From contig NZ_CP090953.1 of assembly GCF_021513175.1 (NCBI RefSeq), positions 372,001 through 436,000 of the forward strand: a stretch of DNA of 64,000 nt. Reading direction: 5' to 3'. Each line of letters starts with the position of its first letter. The stretch's first letter is position 1. This DNA is from Sphingomonas sp. S2-65. Lineage in GTDB: Bacteria > Pseudomonadota > Alphaproteobacteria > Sphingomonadales > Sphingomonadaceae. The notes beneath the pieces were generated by a model. The model saw only the letters and a list, made by a program, of their open reading frames with translations. It was not told where the DNA came from and made no database searches. Position numbers and translations under genes: made by a program. Shown here piece after piece: positions 38,277 through 47,216 of the stretch.

Positions 38277-39586
38277 GCGGGCAGCCACTCCCGGAACGCG
38301 GCGCGGGCGCGCCCGGTGTACAGGAGCTTGCGGTCCGCCTTTTTGGTGCGACCCTCGATCGGCGGGAACAGGCCGAAATTGACGTTCATGGGCTGATACG
38401 TCTCGACCTCGGCCTCCCCGGTGATGTGCGCCAGGAGCGCGCCCAGCGCCGTTTCGCGGGGCGGTGTCGGCAGCGCCGCGCCGCCGAGTTCCGCCACAGC
38501 AAAGCGCCCTGCGAGAAGGCCGATCGCGGAACTCTCCACATAGCCTTCGCAGCCGGTAATCTGACCGGCGAAGCGGATGTTCGGCCGGGATTTCAGCCGC
38601 AGCGTCCCATCAAGCAGCTCTGGGGACTTGATGAAGGTATTGCGATGAAGGCCGCCCAGTCGCGCGAATTCCGCATTTTCAAGGCCCGGTATGGTGCGGA
38701 AAAGCTCGACCTGGGCCGCATATTTAAGCTTGGTCTGAAAGCCGACCATGTTCCAGAGCGTGCCCAATGCGTTGTCCTGGCGCAGCTGCACCACGGCGTA
38801 GGGCCAGCGGCCGGTGCTCGGCTGGTCAAGGCCTACTCCCTTCATCGGGCCGAAGCGCAACGTGTCGACGCCGCGTTCGGCCATCACCTCGACGGGCATG
38901 CAGCCTTCGAAATAAGGCACGTTCTCCCATTCGCGGAACTCGGTCTTATCGCCATCGAGCAGCGCCTGGTGGAAGACGAGATATTGCTCCTTGGTCATGG
39001 GGCAGTTGATGTAATCCTTGCCGGAGCCCTTGTTCCAGCGCGACTGGAACCAGGCGACTTCCATATTGATCGACTCGCGGTGCACGATCGGCGCGATCGC
39101 GTCGAAAAAGGCCAGGCTGTCCTTGCCGGTCGCGGCGCCGATGCTGTCCGCCAGGCCAGGCGCGGTGAGCGGCCCGGTGGCAACGATCGTCAGACCCTCG
39201 CTTGGGAGCTGGTCCACGCGCTCGCGTACGACGGTGATGTTGGCGTGCGCTTCCAGCCGGGCAGTCACGCCATCGGCGAAGCCGTCTCGGTCCACGGCCA
39301 GCGCGGACCCTGCGGGAACCTTGTGCCGGTCGCCTTCGCTCAGGATCAGTGAGCCCAGGTCGCGCATTTCCTGATGGAGCAGGCCGACGGCGTTCCGTTC
39401 GGCATCGTCCGACCGGAAGCTATTCGAGCAGACCAGTTCGGCCAAGCGGTCGCTTTGATGGGCAGGCGTCATGCTGCCCGAACCGCGCATTTCGGAGAGG
39501 CGAACCTTGTAGCCTGCCTGAGCGAGCTGCCATGCAGCCTCTGAGCCGGCAAGGCCGCCGCCGATGATGTGGATGTCGTGTGTCAC
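38273..39586 (-). CDS. trmFO: Methylenetetrahydrofolate--tRNA-(uracil-54) methyltransferase (TrmFO)
   Basis: TrmFO is the folate- and FAD-dependent enzyme that makes ribothymidine at position 54 of tRNA. The 437-residue protein starts with a Rossmann FAD motif ([19 protein letters not shown]), then RLSEMR and LVCSNSFRS, typical of TrmFO. Further family blocks are [19 protein letters not shown] and [12 protein letters not shown] near the end. Many alphaproteobacteria use TrmFO in place of TrmA. Confidence 0.96.
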   Translation of the reverse strand: MTHDIHIIGGGLAGSEAAWQLAQAGYKVRLSEMRGSGSMTPAHQSDRLAELVCSNSFRSDDAERNAVGLLHQEMRDLGSLILSEGDRHKVPAGSALAVDRDGFADGVTARLEAHANITVVRERVDQLPSEGLTIVATGPLTAPGLADSIGAATGKDSLAFFDAIAPIVHRESINMEVAWFQSRWNKGSGKDYINCPMTKEQYLVFHQALLDGDKTEFREWENVPYFEGCMPVEVMAERGVDTLRFGPMKGVGLDQPSTGRWPYAVVQLRQDNALGTLWNMVGFQTKLKYAAQVELFRTIPGLENAEFARLGGLHRNTFIKSPELLDGTLRLKSRPNIRFAGQITGCEGYVESSAIGLLAGRFAVAELGGAALPTPPRETALGALLAHITGEAEVETYQPMNVNFGLFPPIEGRTKKADRKLLYTGRARAAFREWLPA

Positions 39587-39642
39587 GGCAGGGCAGATAG
39601 CGGGGGCGGCGCGACGATACCAGCGATGCGAGAGGAACGGCC

Positions 39643-40074
39643 ATGAAGATATTCACGATCGGCTATGAGGCGACTACCATGGCGGACTTCATCGCTGCGC
39701 TTCAGCGTGCCGGCGTGGAGCGGGTGATCGACGTCCGTGCCTTGCCGCTCTCCCGGCGGCCGGGCTTTTCGAAGAACGTGCTCGCTGCAACCTTGAAGGA
39801 GGCCGGCATCGAGTATGTCCACTTGAAGCATCTTGGCACGCCGAAGCCGGGGCGCGACGCTGCCAAGCGTGGTGACGTCGCCACGTTGCGCGCAGTGTAC
39901 GACACTCAGCTGGGGCTGCCGGAGGCGCAGGCAGAGGCGGCGCGGATGCGGATGCTGGCGGGCGAGAAGCCTAGTGCGCTGCTGTGCTTCGAACGCGAGC
40001 CGGGGCATTGCCACCGCACTTTGCTGCTTCAGGCGGAGGGAGAGGGCGCCGAGGTCGTAGACCTGTTCACGTGA
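39643..40074 (+). CDS. DUF488 family protein
   Basis: This soluble protein of 143 residues begins [21 protein letters not shown] and has [15 protein letters not shown] and [16 protein letters not shown], the diagnostic blocks of DUF488. The conserved Asp-Val-Arg and Cys-His residues suggest an enzyme, but no reaction is established. It is divergent from trmFO and is followed directly by a terminator-like hairpin. Confidence 0.9.
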   Translation: MKIFTIGYEATTMADFIAALQRAGVERVIDVRALPLSRRPGFSKNVLAATLKEAGIEYVHLKHLGTPKPGRDAAKRGDVATLRAVYDTQLGLPEAQAEAARMRMLAGEKPSALLCFEREPGHCHRTLLLQAEGEGAEVVDLFT

Positions 40075-40103
40075 AAAAGGGGGCAGCCCCGCGAGACTGC
40101 CCC
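40074..40103 (-). terminator. Rho-independent terminator, minus strand
   Basis: On the minus strand GGGGCAG (40103-40097) pairs with CTGCCCC (40086-40080) and is followed by C and five T. It would end transcription from the Crp-type gene about 200 bases upstream. The interval 40104-40299 otherwise shows no gene. Confidence 0.7.
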
Positions 40104-40299
40104 GTAGTTCAGGGAGGTGTAGGCGGGCAAAGGGGAAGTCGACCGCCGACCATCTGCACTTAGATGCGGTTCATTGCGCGCATGTTTCACTTCGCTGATT
40201 AAACATGTCCGGTCGTTAGCCCGATAATCCTCGCTCCGGGGATGCGGCGCGCACCAAAGTCCTGCTTCGAGTGGTATCTTCCCCGCTGGCTTGAGACTT

Positions 40300-41013
40300 T
40301 CAGCCCACCGAGTTCATTATCCCAAGATGGGGCTGCTCGGTCTCGCCATAGGCTCCGCCGGCCACGGCTAGCAGTGCGGTTCGATCGAGTATCGTGACGC
40401 GGTTGCGGGTGCATCGGAGCACCCGTTCGCCTTCCAGCAGGTGCAGGCGGTCGGTCACACTTGCACGCCGCACTGCCAAGGCCTCGGCAAGCCGGGAATG
40501 GGTGATGTGATAACTGTCGCCTGATCCGCGGTCGTGCATCATCAGCAGTCGTCGCGCGAGACGTGCGGTGAGGCCGTGATGCGTCGCTGCGCTGATGGCC
40601 CCTATCATCTGCGCTGCGGCGACTTCGACGAACTGCAGGACCATGGCGCGGATCGGCGGCGATGCCCGGCACAATCGCGTCAGTTCGGCCAGGGGGAGGG
40701 CAAGGGAGGTCCCGTTCAACTCTGCCATGCAGCGTATGCCGTGCGTCATGCTGCCGAGCAGGATCGACCAGCCGGTCATGCCCTCGCGGCCGACCAGGCC
40801 GAGTTCCATTCCGCGGGAGTCCACCAGGCTGAGGATGGTGGTCTCCGGGAAGAAAACAAGCTGCGCCTCGCCTTCGCTTACGGCCTTGCCGCTTTGCATG
40901 GGCATGCCCCGGCAGGATGCGAGCAACTCCGCACGAACGGGCGGTGGCAGAGCGGTGATGAGGGTGTTGGATGAAGAACAGATCGCGGACGGCGGATCGG
41001 CCCCGACCTGCAT
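40300..41013 (-). CDS. Crp/Fnr-family transcriptional regulator
   Basis: This 237-residue protein has an N-terminal cyclic-nucleotide-binding-like beta roll (about residues 20-130, with VFFPETTILSLVDSRGMELGLVGREGMTGW shared by a sphingomonad and rhizobial Crp subgroup) and a C-terminal winged helix (HSRLAEALAVRRASVTDRLHLL). No Fnr cysteine cluster is present. ATG 41013 is chosen because GGAG lies six bases before it; ATG 41037 is an alternative. It is divergent from two ferritin-like genes and probably regulates them or shares their stress control. Confidence 0.9.
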   Translation of the reverse strand: MQVGADPPSAICSSSNTLITALPPPVRAELLASCRGMPMQSGKAVSEGEAQLVFFPETTILSLVDSRGMELGLVGREGMTGWSILLGSMTHGIRCMAELNGTSLALPLAELTRLCRASPPIRAMVLQFVEVAAAQMIGAISAATHHGLTARLARRLLMMHDRGSGDSYHITHSRLAEALAVRRASVTDRLHLLEGERVLRCTRNRVTILDRTALLAVAGGAYGETEQPHLGIMNSVG

Positions 41014-41091
41014 TTCATCTCCAGCGCCAAGACCCATTCCGGTGGCCCTTTGTTCAGCGCGTGTACGGTAGCGTACCGAGCCTAACTGCCC

Positions 41092-41119
41092 GGAACGTAT
41101 AGTCTTCGCCGACGGTTCC
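41092..41119. promoter_or_regulatory. Bidirectional EcfG-like promoter between the Crp-type and ferritin-like genes
   Basis: On the plus strand GGAAC (41092-41096) lies 17 bases before GGTT (41114-41117), pointing at the ferritin-like genes. On the minus strand GGAAC (41119-41115) lies 17 bases before CGTT (41097-41094), an exact EcfG consensus pointing at the Crp-type gene. The two promoters use the same 28 bases in opposite directions, so one polymerase would exclude the other. Confidence 0.6.
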
Positions 41120-41145
41120 CATGCCGACGTCCAGGGAGGATAGTG

Positions 41146-42114
41146 ATGATTAGAGATCCCGATGCAGTGGAGTTCAAGGAAAGCCCTACCCATGGGCCGG
41201 CGCCGGGCCGACGCGACTTCTTTCGTGCGTTCGGTCTAGCCACGGCGCTGGGTGGTGGTCTGTCGCTGATCGGCGGCAACCGAACGGCCGAGGCGCAGAC
41301 CGCCGTGCCGACTGACGTCGACGTGCTCAACTTCGCGCTCAACTTGGAATATCTCGAAGCCAACTTCTACAGCATCGCCGTTCTGGGAGAAACGCTGCCT
41401 GCGAACCTGCAGGGTGGCACCGGCGTTCCCGGCGCTGCGACCGGCGGGAAGCAAGTGACCTTCACTGACTCCGTCGTCGCGCAACTTGCGCGCGAGATCA
41501 CGCTGAACGAGCGTGCGCATGTTGCCTTCGTTCGCGGCCAACTCGGCACTTCGGCGATCGCCCAACCCGCCATCGATCTGAGTGTCAGTCCCACCAGCGC
41601 CTTTTCGACCGCCGCACGATCGGCCGGGCTGATCGGACCCGGTGAATCGTTCGATCCTTATGCCAACGAAGAGAATTTCCTGCTGGCCGCGTTCCTTTTG
41701 GAAGATGTCGGGGTCACCGCGTACAAGGGTGCGGCGCCGCTTCTGACCAACAAGACCTTCATCGACGCTTCTGCGGGAATCCTCGCGGTGGAAGCCTATC
41801 ACTCGGCGATGCTTCGCACCTCCATCCACATGAAGGGGATGGCCACCCCGGCTACGTTCGACAAGAGCGAAGCCATCTCCAATGCGCGTGACGCTTTGGA
41901 TGGTCCGGGGGATTTGGACCAGGGGGTGAAGCCCACCGGATCGGGCGACACGCTGACCAGCAACATCGCGCCGACGGACGCAAACGGCATCACGTTTAGC
42001 CGGACGACCGGGCAGGTGCTCAACATCGCCTATCTGACCAGAACGTCCACCGATCGCGGCGGCTTCTTCCCTAACGGGGTGAACGGCAACATCCGCGTAA
42101 GCGCTGCGAGCTGA
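41146..42114 (+). CDS. Secreted ferritin-like domain protein (Tat signal)
   Basis: This 322-residue protein starts with a twin-arginine-type signal (GRRDFFRAFGLATALGGGLS, Arg22-Arg23). A Ferritin_2-type four-helix domain follows, with NFALNLEYLEANFY (Glu68 and Glu71), EITLNERAHVAFVRG, LLEDVGVTAYKGA and AVEAYHSAMLR supplying probable Glu/His di-metal ligands. Folded export of a metal-loaded protein is suggested. The start is ATG 41146 after GGGAGGA; the GTG one codon earlier is less likely. Members of this family are often stress-induced in sphingomonads. Confidence 0.88.
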   Translation: MIRDPDAVEFKESPTHGPAPGRRDFFRAFGLATALGGGLSLIGGNRTAEAQTAVPTDVDVLNFALNLEYLEANFYSIAVLGETLPANLQGGTGVPGAATGGKQVTFTDSVVAQLAREITLNERAHVAFVRGQLGTSAIAQPAIDLSVSPTSAFSTAARSAGLIGPGESFDPYANEENFLLAAFLLEDVGVTAYKGAAPLLTNKTFIDASAGILAVEAYHSAMLRTSIHMKGMATPATFDKSEAISNARDALDGPGDLDQGVKPTGSGDTLTSNIAPTDANGITFSRTTGQVLNIAYLTRTSTDRGGFFPNGVNGNIRVSAAS

Positions 42115-42125
42115 GGGAGGCTGAC

Positions 42126-43121
42126 ATGCAGAACACCCAGATCAACGACATACTCGCCGCTTGTGAAGAGCGCCGTGCCCACCGTCGGCAATTCATGAAA
42201 ATGGCCGGAGGCGTCAGCGCCGCCGTGGCGGGCGCGTCCCTGCTCGCCGGCTGCGACGACGATGACGATGATGGCGACATGGTTACGCCGACTCCGAGCC
42301 CCAGCCCGACGCCCACGCCATCCGCCGTGACATCGGACCAGAACATCCTGAACTTCGCCTTGAACCTCGAATATCTCGAGGCGCAGTTCTATGCCTTCGC
42401 GGTCAATGGCGCCTATCTACCGGCGAACCTCTTGTCGGGTACCGGCGCTGCAGGTGCGGCGACGGGAGCCAAGCAGGTGACGTTCACCGATCCGATGATC
42501 CGCGCCTTCGCCCGCGAGATCGCCGCCGATGAAGTCGCACATGTGACCTTCTTGCGCGGTCAGTTGGGATCGGTAGCGGTGGCGCAGCCGGCACTCGACT
42601 TACGTCCGGAAGGGCCCTTCACCACTGCCGCGCGCGCGGCTGGATTGGTCGGAGCGACAGGCACGTTCGACCCCTATGCCAGCGAGAACAACTTCCTCCT
42701 TGCGGCCTTCCTGTTCGAGGATGTCGGTGTCACCGCGTATAGAGGCTCAGCAGCGCTCCTCGAAAGCAAGCTGTACCTCGAAGCTGCGGCCGGTATCATG
42801 GCGACGGAAGGGTACCATGCGGCCATGGTCCGCACCGCCTTGTTCCGAAGAGGCGTGGCCACGCCATCGCTCATCGACTCGACTGAGGCGATATCGAACG
42901 CGCGCGACAGCCTGGACGGCAACACCGATCTCGACCAGGGTATTCGCCCGATCAATGGAGTGGCGAACATCGTCCCGACCGACGCCAATGCTTTGGCTTT
43001 CGGGCGCAGCGCGGGACAGGTGCTCAACATCGTCTATTTGACGCCGACCGCTACCAACAAGGGCGGGTTCTTCCCGAATGGCGTCAACGGCACGTTGAGC
43101 CTGAGCGCGGCGAACGCCTGA
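42126..43121 (+). CDS. Ferritin-like domain lipoprotein, paralogue of the preceding gene
   Basis: This 331-residue paralogue starts 11 bases after the first ferritin-like gene and is alike through the four-helix domain (NFALNLEYLEAQFY, EIAADEVAHVTF, FEDVGVTAYRG, MATEGYHAAMVR). Its N-terminus differs. It has HRRQFMKMAGG, then a lipobox-like LLAGC with Cys43, six Asp residues and a Thr/Pro/Ser linker. Asp at the +2 position would favour inner-membrane retention by the E. coli rule. The first copy looks soluble and periplasmic, this one membrane-tethered. Confidence 0.88.
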   Translation: MQNTQINDILAACEERRAHRRQFMKMAGGVSAAVAGASLLAGCDDDDDDGDMVTPTPSPSPTPTPSAVTSDQNILNFALNLEYLEAQFYAFAVNGAYLPANLLSGTGAAGAATGAKQVTFTDPMIRAFAREIAADEVAHVTFLRGQLGSVAVAQPALDLRPEGPFTTAARAAGLVGATGTFDPYASENNFLLAAFLFEDVGVTAYRGSAALLESKLYLEAAAGIMATEGYHAAMVRTALFRRGVATPSLIDSTEAISNARDSLDGNTDLDQGIRPINGVANIVPTDANALAFGRSAGQVLNIVYLTPTATNKGGFFPNGVNGTLSLSAANA

Positions 43122-43155
43122 AGAACTTCCTTAGGCGCGTGCAAGCCGTGCGCCG

Positions 43156-43190
43156 TCAGCCCCGCGCGCTCCCTCCGCGCGCGGGGCTGA
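43156..43190. terminator. Strong hairpin between convergent ferritin-like and aro genes
   Basis: TCAGCCCCGCGCG and CGCGCGGGGCTGA pair perfectly over 13 bases around a nine-base loop, ending six bases before the aro stop. There is no T-run, but the stability and place suggest a two-way transcription stop. Confidence 0.65.
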
Positions 43191-43196
43191 TCGTTG

Positions 43197-44783
43197 TCAG
43201 GCGACTGCCTTGCGGCGTTCGGCCATCTCGGCGTTGAGCATCTCGGCGAGTAAAAAGGCGAGTTCCAGGCTCTGCCCGGCGTTGAGCCGCGGATCGCAAT
43301 GCGTGTGGTAGCGGTCGGCCAGGCCCTGTTCGGTTATCTCCACCGCACCGCCGGTGCATTCGGTGACATTCTGCCCAGTCATCTCGGCGTGAATGCCGCC
43401 GGCAAAGGTACCTTCTGCGCGGTGCACGGCGAAGAAGCCGCGTACCTCCGCCAGGATACGCTCGAACGGCCGCGTCTTGTAGCCATTCGCCGCCTTGACG
43501 ACGTTGCCGTGCATCGGGTCGCAGCTCCACACCACCGAATGCCCTTCGCGCTTCACCGCGCGTACGAGTTTGGGCAGGCCATCTTCGATCTTGTCATGGC
43601 CATAGCGGGTGATCAGCGTCATCCGTCCCGGCACCCGCGCAGGATTGAGGACGTCGAGCAGCCGCAGCAGCGCGTCGGGCTCCAGGCTCGGGCCGCACTT
43701 CATCCCGATCGGATTGCCGATGCCGCGCAGGAACTCGACATGCGCCGAACCCTCGAACCGCGTCCGGTCGCCGATCCACAGGAAATGCGCCGACGTGTCG
43801 TACCAGTCGCCGGTCAGGCTGTCCTGCCGGGTCAGCGCCTGCTCGTAGGGAAGCAGCAGCGCCTCGTGACTTGTGTAGAATTGCGTCGCCTTCAGCTGCG
43901 GCACGCTGTCCGCGTCGATCCCGCACGCAGCCATGAAGTCGAGCGCTTCGCCGATCCGGTCGGCGACATCCTTGTACCGCTGGGCCCAGGGGCTCTGGCC
44001 GAGGAAGTCGAGCGTCCATCTATGAACCTGGTGCAGGTTGGCATAGCCGCCCTGCGCGAAGGCGCGCAGCAGGTTGAGCGTCGCAGCCGACTGGGCATAG
44101 CCCTGTACCATCCGCTGCGGATCGGGATTTCGCGCTTCGGGAGTGAAGGCGATGTCGTTGACATTGTCGCCGCGGTACGAGGGCAGGGTAACCCCGTCGA
44201 TCGTCTCGTCGTTCGCCGAGCGGGGCTTGGCGAACTGGCCGGCCATGCGGCCCAGCTTCACCGTCGGCAGCTTGGAGGCATAAGTGAGGACCACCGCCAT
44301 CTGCAGCAGCACGCGAAAGGTGTCGCGGATATTGTTGGGGTGGAACTCGGCAAAGCTTTCGGCGCAATCGCCGCCCTGCAGCAAGAAGGCCTCACCACGG
44401 GCCACCTTGGCCAGGTCCTGCGTCAGCTGGCGCGCCTCTCCGGCGAACACCAGCGGGGGCGCGGTCTCGAGCTGACGCGTCGCGGCGTCGAGTGCGGCGG
44501 GGTCGGGGTAAATCGGAAGCTGGCGCGCTTCAGCCTGGCGCCAGCTGTCGGGGGTCCAGCCCATGGCATGCTCCAGATTGCGGATGGGCACATACCAATC
44601 CTGGTGATGGGCGATGCCGTTCGCCGCGATCTGATTGAGAACGGCGGCAGAGGCGCGCTTTCCGTCCTCCTCCCAGCCTTGCACGGTCGATCCGGGCGTG
44701 TCGAACCAGGCGCCAAAGGCGGCACGTGAAAGCGAGCGTTCTTCGCGGAAGCGGCGGATCTTAGTACCAGCGAGCGTCGTCAT
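43197..44783 (-). CDS. XRE helix-turn-helix fused to class II DAHP synthase
   Basis: The C-terminal part is a class II 3-deoxy-7-phosphoheptulonate synthase, the first enzyme of the shikimate pathway. It has [20 protein letters not shown], the metal-cysteine motif [21 protein letters not shown] and CDPMHGN. Ahead of it, in the same frame without a stop, are about 70 residues with an XRE fold ([20 protein letters not shown], then [12 protein letters not shown]). The DAHP part alone would start at ATG 44564, which has GGAG eight bases before it, so two protein forms are possible. A GTG at 44792 is a further upstream start. Two palindromes lie just upstream. cysS precedes it on the same strand. 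Confidence 0.9.
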   Translation of the reverse strand: MTTLAGTKIRRFREERSLSRAAFGAWFDTPGSTVQGWEEDGKRASAAVLNQIAANGIAHHQDWYVPIRNLEHAMGWTPDSWRQAEARQLPIYPDPAALDAATRQLETAPPLVFAGEARQLTQDLAKVARGEAFLLQGGDCAESFAEFHPNNIRDTFRVLLQMAVVLTYASKLPTVKLGRMAGQFAKPRSANDETIDGVTLPSYRGDNVNDIAFTPEARNPDPQRMVQGYAQSAATLNLLRAFAQGGYANLHQVHRWTLDFLGQSPWAQRYKDVADRIGEALDFMAACGIDADSVPQLKATQFYTSHEALLLPYEQALTRQDSLTGDWYDTSAHFLWIGDRTRFEGSAHVEFLRGIGNPIGMKCGPSLEPDALLRLLDVLNPARVPGRMTLITRYGHDKIEDGLPKLVRAVKREGHSVVWSCDPMHGNVVKAANGYKTRPFERILAEVRGFFAVHRAEGTFAGGIHAEMTGQNVTECTGGAVEITEQGLADRYHTHCDPRLNAGQSLELAFLLAEMLNAEMAERRKAVA

Positions 44784-44790
44784 GAACGAC

Positions 44791-44811
44791 ACTTACCCGC
44801 GAAGGGTAAGT
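44791..44811. promoter_or_regulatory. Palindromic operator 1 (ACTTACCC-N5-GGGTAAGT)
   Basis: This is a perfect 8-bp inverted repeat with a five-base spacer. It lies eight bases upstream of the ATG of the XRE-DAHP synthase gene and would block transcription start or early elongation if bound. Confidence 0.7.
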
Positions 44812-44823
44812 GGGCGCAAGACA

Positions 44824-44842
44824 TTTTCCCTATGCGGGTAAT
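44824..44842. promoter_or_regulatory. Palindromic operator 2, imperfect copy of operator 1
   Basis: TTTTCCC-N5-GGGTAAT has the same CCC-N5-GGG core and right arm as operator 1. The two centres (44801 and 44833) are 32 bp apart, about three helical turns, so two bound dimers would face the same side of the DNA. Confidence 0.55.
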
Positions 44843-44843
44843 T

Positions 44844-46289
44844 CTACAAGGCTATCCGCCAATCCCAGCCAAGCGGATCGCCGTCCATCACCTCCACGCC
44901 AGCTTCCGCCAAGGCGTCACGAAGAGCGTCCGACCTGGTGAAATCCTTCTCAGCCCGTGCCTGCTTGCGCTGCGCGAGCTGCGCCTCGATCGCTTCCGCC
45001 GTGATCCCCGCCGAAGCTGGCCGAAGGCGAAGCTCCTGGCGGGACAGGGTTTCGAGCCTCAATCCCAGCACGTCGTCCATGCGCAGCGCCGCGGCGAGTT
45101 GTGCGGCGGGATCGACTCGCTTCAACGCGAGCACCGCGTCAAGCGCCACCAGCGCCCGTGCGGTGTTCAGGTCGTCCGAGATCGCCGCGTCGAACTCGTC
45201 GAGAAGTGCCGCGACCGGTTGCGGGGCGGGGCCCGCGTTTGCATCTGCCGCCTTGTCGCGCAGCGCCGACACGGTAATCGCCAAGCGCTTCAGCCGCGTG
45301 AGTGCCGCCGCCAAATTCTCCGCGCTGAACTCCAATTCGCTGCGGTAATGCGCCTGCAGGCACATCAGTCGGTAGGCGAGGGGATGCACGCCTGCGTCGA
45401 TCAGCGACTGGAGCGTCGTGAAGCCGCCTTTGGACTTCGACATCTTGCCCTGCCGGTCGACCAGGAAATTGTTGTGCATCCAGAAATGCGACCCGCTGTC
45501 GCCGCACCCGCAATAGGCTTGGTTCTGCGCGATTTCATTCGGATGGTGGATCTCGCGGTGGTCGATGCCGCCGGTGTGGATGTCGAACGGCGCCCCGAGA
45601 TATTTCAGGCTCATCACCGAACATTCGAGGTGCCAGCCCGGCGCACCCACGCCCCAGGGCGAATTCCATTCCATCAGGCGCTGCTCGCCTGGCGGCGACT
45701 TGCGCCATATCGCGAAGTCCTGCGGGTGGCGTTTGCCCGCGACGGGATCGATGCGCCCTTCGCGAACATCGTCCTGATTGCCGGCCAGGCGGCCATAGTC
45801 CGGCACGGTGCTGGTGTCGAAATACAGCCCGGTTTCGAGCTCGTAGCAATGCTCGGGCGCGATCTTCTCGGCGAAGGCGATCATCTCCGCGATGTGATCG
45901 GTCGCGACCGACCAGCGCGAGGGTTCGCGGACGTTGAGGTCCTTCAGATTGCGCTTGAAGGCCTCGGTATAATGCGCGGCGATGTCCCAGATGCTCTTGG
46001 CCTGGGCACGCGCCGCCGCTTCCATCTTGTCATCACCGGCATCGGCGTCGGACGTCAGATGCCCGACATCGGTAATGTTGATGACGTGGGTGAGCGGATA
46101 GCCCTTCCAGCTTAGCGTGCGGCCGAGCGTGTCGGTGAAGACATAGGCGCGCAGGTTGCCCAGATGTGCGTAGTTGTAGACCGTCGGTCCGCAGGAATAG
46201 ACGCGGGCGCCTTTTTCCGGATCCAGCGGAGCGAACGGCTCCATGCTGCGGGTGAGCGAATTGTAGAGCGTGAGTGCGGCGCCTTGCAT
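44844..46289 (-). CDS. cysS: Cysteinyl-tRNA synthetase
   Basis: CysS charges tRNA-Cys with cysteine. The 481-residue protein has full length. It has the zinc-cysteine and HIGH-type segment YSCGPTVYNYAHLGNLR, the zinc His/Cys region GWHLECSVMS with GGIDHREIHHPNEIAQ, and the class I loop GKMSKSKGG. A tRNA-Cys gene is in the same window at 50611-50684. The stop is followed after about 60 bases by the XRE-DAHP synthase start, with two operators between. Confidence 0.97.
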   Translation of the reverse strand: MQGAALTLYNSLTRSMEPFAPLDPEKGARVYSCGPTVYNYAHLGNLRAYVFTDTLGRTLSWKGYPLTHVINITDVGHLTSDADAGDDKMEAAARAQAKSIWDIAAHYTEAFKRNLKDLNVREPSRWSVATDHIAEMIAFAEKIAPEHCYELETGLYFDTSTVPDYGRLAGNQDDVREGRIDPVAGKRHPQDFAIWRKSPPGEQRLMEWNSPWGVGAPGWHLECSVMSLKYLGAPFDIHTGGIDHREIHHPNEIAQNQAYCGCGDSGSHFWMHNNFLVDRQGKMSKSKGGFTTLQSLIDAGVHPLAYRLMCLQAHYRSELEFSAENLAAALTRLKRLAITVSALRDKAADANAGPAPQPVAALLDEFDAAISDDLNTARALVALDAVLALKRVDPAAQLAAALRMDDVLGLRLETLSRQELRLRPASAGITAEAIEAQLAQRKQARAEKDFTRSDALRDALAEAGVEVMDGDPLGWDWRIAL

Positions 46290-46347
46290 GGCGGCGCCTT
46301 TAGCCGCTGACGTGCCTCACGTCATCCCGTCCTCCGCACCGCGCCAT

Positions 46348-46372
46348 GGAACGCCTGAAGTTGCCGAGGGTT
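46348..46372 (+). promoter_or_regulatory. EcfG-like promoter of the SRPBCC/dehydrogenase cluster
   Basis: GGAAC (46348-46352), 16 bases, then GGTT (46369-46372), about 90 bases before the first ATG of the cluster. This is the same form as the promoter of the YqjD-like operon. Confidence 0.55.
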
Positions 46373-46460
46373 AATCGGGCAAGCGTCTGGCGAAGGCGCA
46401 ACAAACGAAATGCAGCAACAAGCAATCGAGCGGCACGGGCCGTTCTCGAGGAGGCGGAGC

Positions 46461-46622
46461 ATGTCCGAACACAAGGATCTATCCGAAGGCGGGGTCGGCA
46501 GCCGCGGCGCCGACCTGGATGCCGACAGCGATCCAGCGCTGCAAGGCAATGAGCGCCAGGCCGTGAAGAACCAGGGGAAGGCCAAACCCGACGATTATCC
46601 CGAACGCCACGAACAGAATTGA
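46461..46622 (+). CDS. Small hydrophilic acidic/polar protein
   Basis: From ATG 46461 this is a 53-residue protein, preceded by GAGGAGGCGGAG. It is very hydrophilic, rich in Asp, Glu, Gly, Lys and Asn, has no Cys, and is likely disordered. Small proteins of this kind are common among general-stress genes of alphaproteobacteria. It is followed after ten bases by the SRPBCC gene and is probably the first gene of that operon. Confidence 0.65.
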   Translation: MSEHKDLSEGGVGSRGADLDADSDPALQGNERQAVKNQGKAKPDDYPERHEQN

Positions 46623-46632
46623 GGAGCCGGCG

Positions 46633-47181
46633 ATGAGCGACGTGCGTGACGCACCCTCCTATGTGTCCAAGGACAAGGATCTTCAGAAGAGCGAAGCCCA
46701 GAATGGCGAAAGCACGGTTTGGGGCCGCACGGTTTCGATCATGCGGCCGCGCGAGGAGCTTTATGCCTTTTGGCGCGACTTCGCGAACCTGGCGACGTTC
46801 ATGGAGAACATCGTCTCGATCGAAGTGCTCGATCAGACCCGCTCGCACTGGACGGTGCGCGGACCCAATGGCGAATATCAGTGGACCGCGGTGGTCACCG
46901 AAGACCGGCCCGGTGAGGCGATCGCCTGGCAATCGGAGGATGGCGACGTCCAGAACAGCGGCCGGATCGAATTCCTTGACGGGCCGCCGGGACACGGCAC
47001 CTACGTCCGTGCAGTGTTGGCATATCAGCCGCCGATGGGAATGATCGGCAAGCTGATCGCGACGCTGACTCAGAAGGAGCCACAGATCTCCTCCAACCGC
47101 GACCTGCGCCGCTTCAAGCAGCTGATGGAAACGGGCGAGATCGCGACGACCACGCCGCCCAACCGCGAGCCGAAGTCCTGA
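46633..47181 (+). CDS. SRPBCC (START-like) family protein
   Basis: This 182-residue protein has the helix-grip core of the polyketide cyclase/START-like superfamily: TVSIMRPREELYAFWRDFAN, FMENIVSIEVLD, HWTVRGPNGEYQWTAVV and EAIAWQSEDG, closed by a C-terminal helix (NRDLRRFKQLMETGEI). These proteins bind hydrophobic ligands; none can be named. It is second in a run of four same-strand genes under an EcfG-like promoter. Confidence 0.9.
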   Translation: MSDVRDAPSYVSKDKDLQKSEAQNGESTVWGRTVSIMRPREELYAFWRDFANLATFMENIVSIEVLDQTRSHWTVRGPNGEYQWTAVVTEDRPGEAIAWQSEDGDVQNSGRIEFLDGPPGHGTYVRAVLAYQPPMGMIGKLIATLTQKEPQISSNRDLRRFKQLMETGEIATTTPPNREPKS

Positions 47182-47216
47182 GCACCCCCACATTCCCTTT
47201 AGCGGAGACCTAATCG

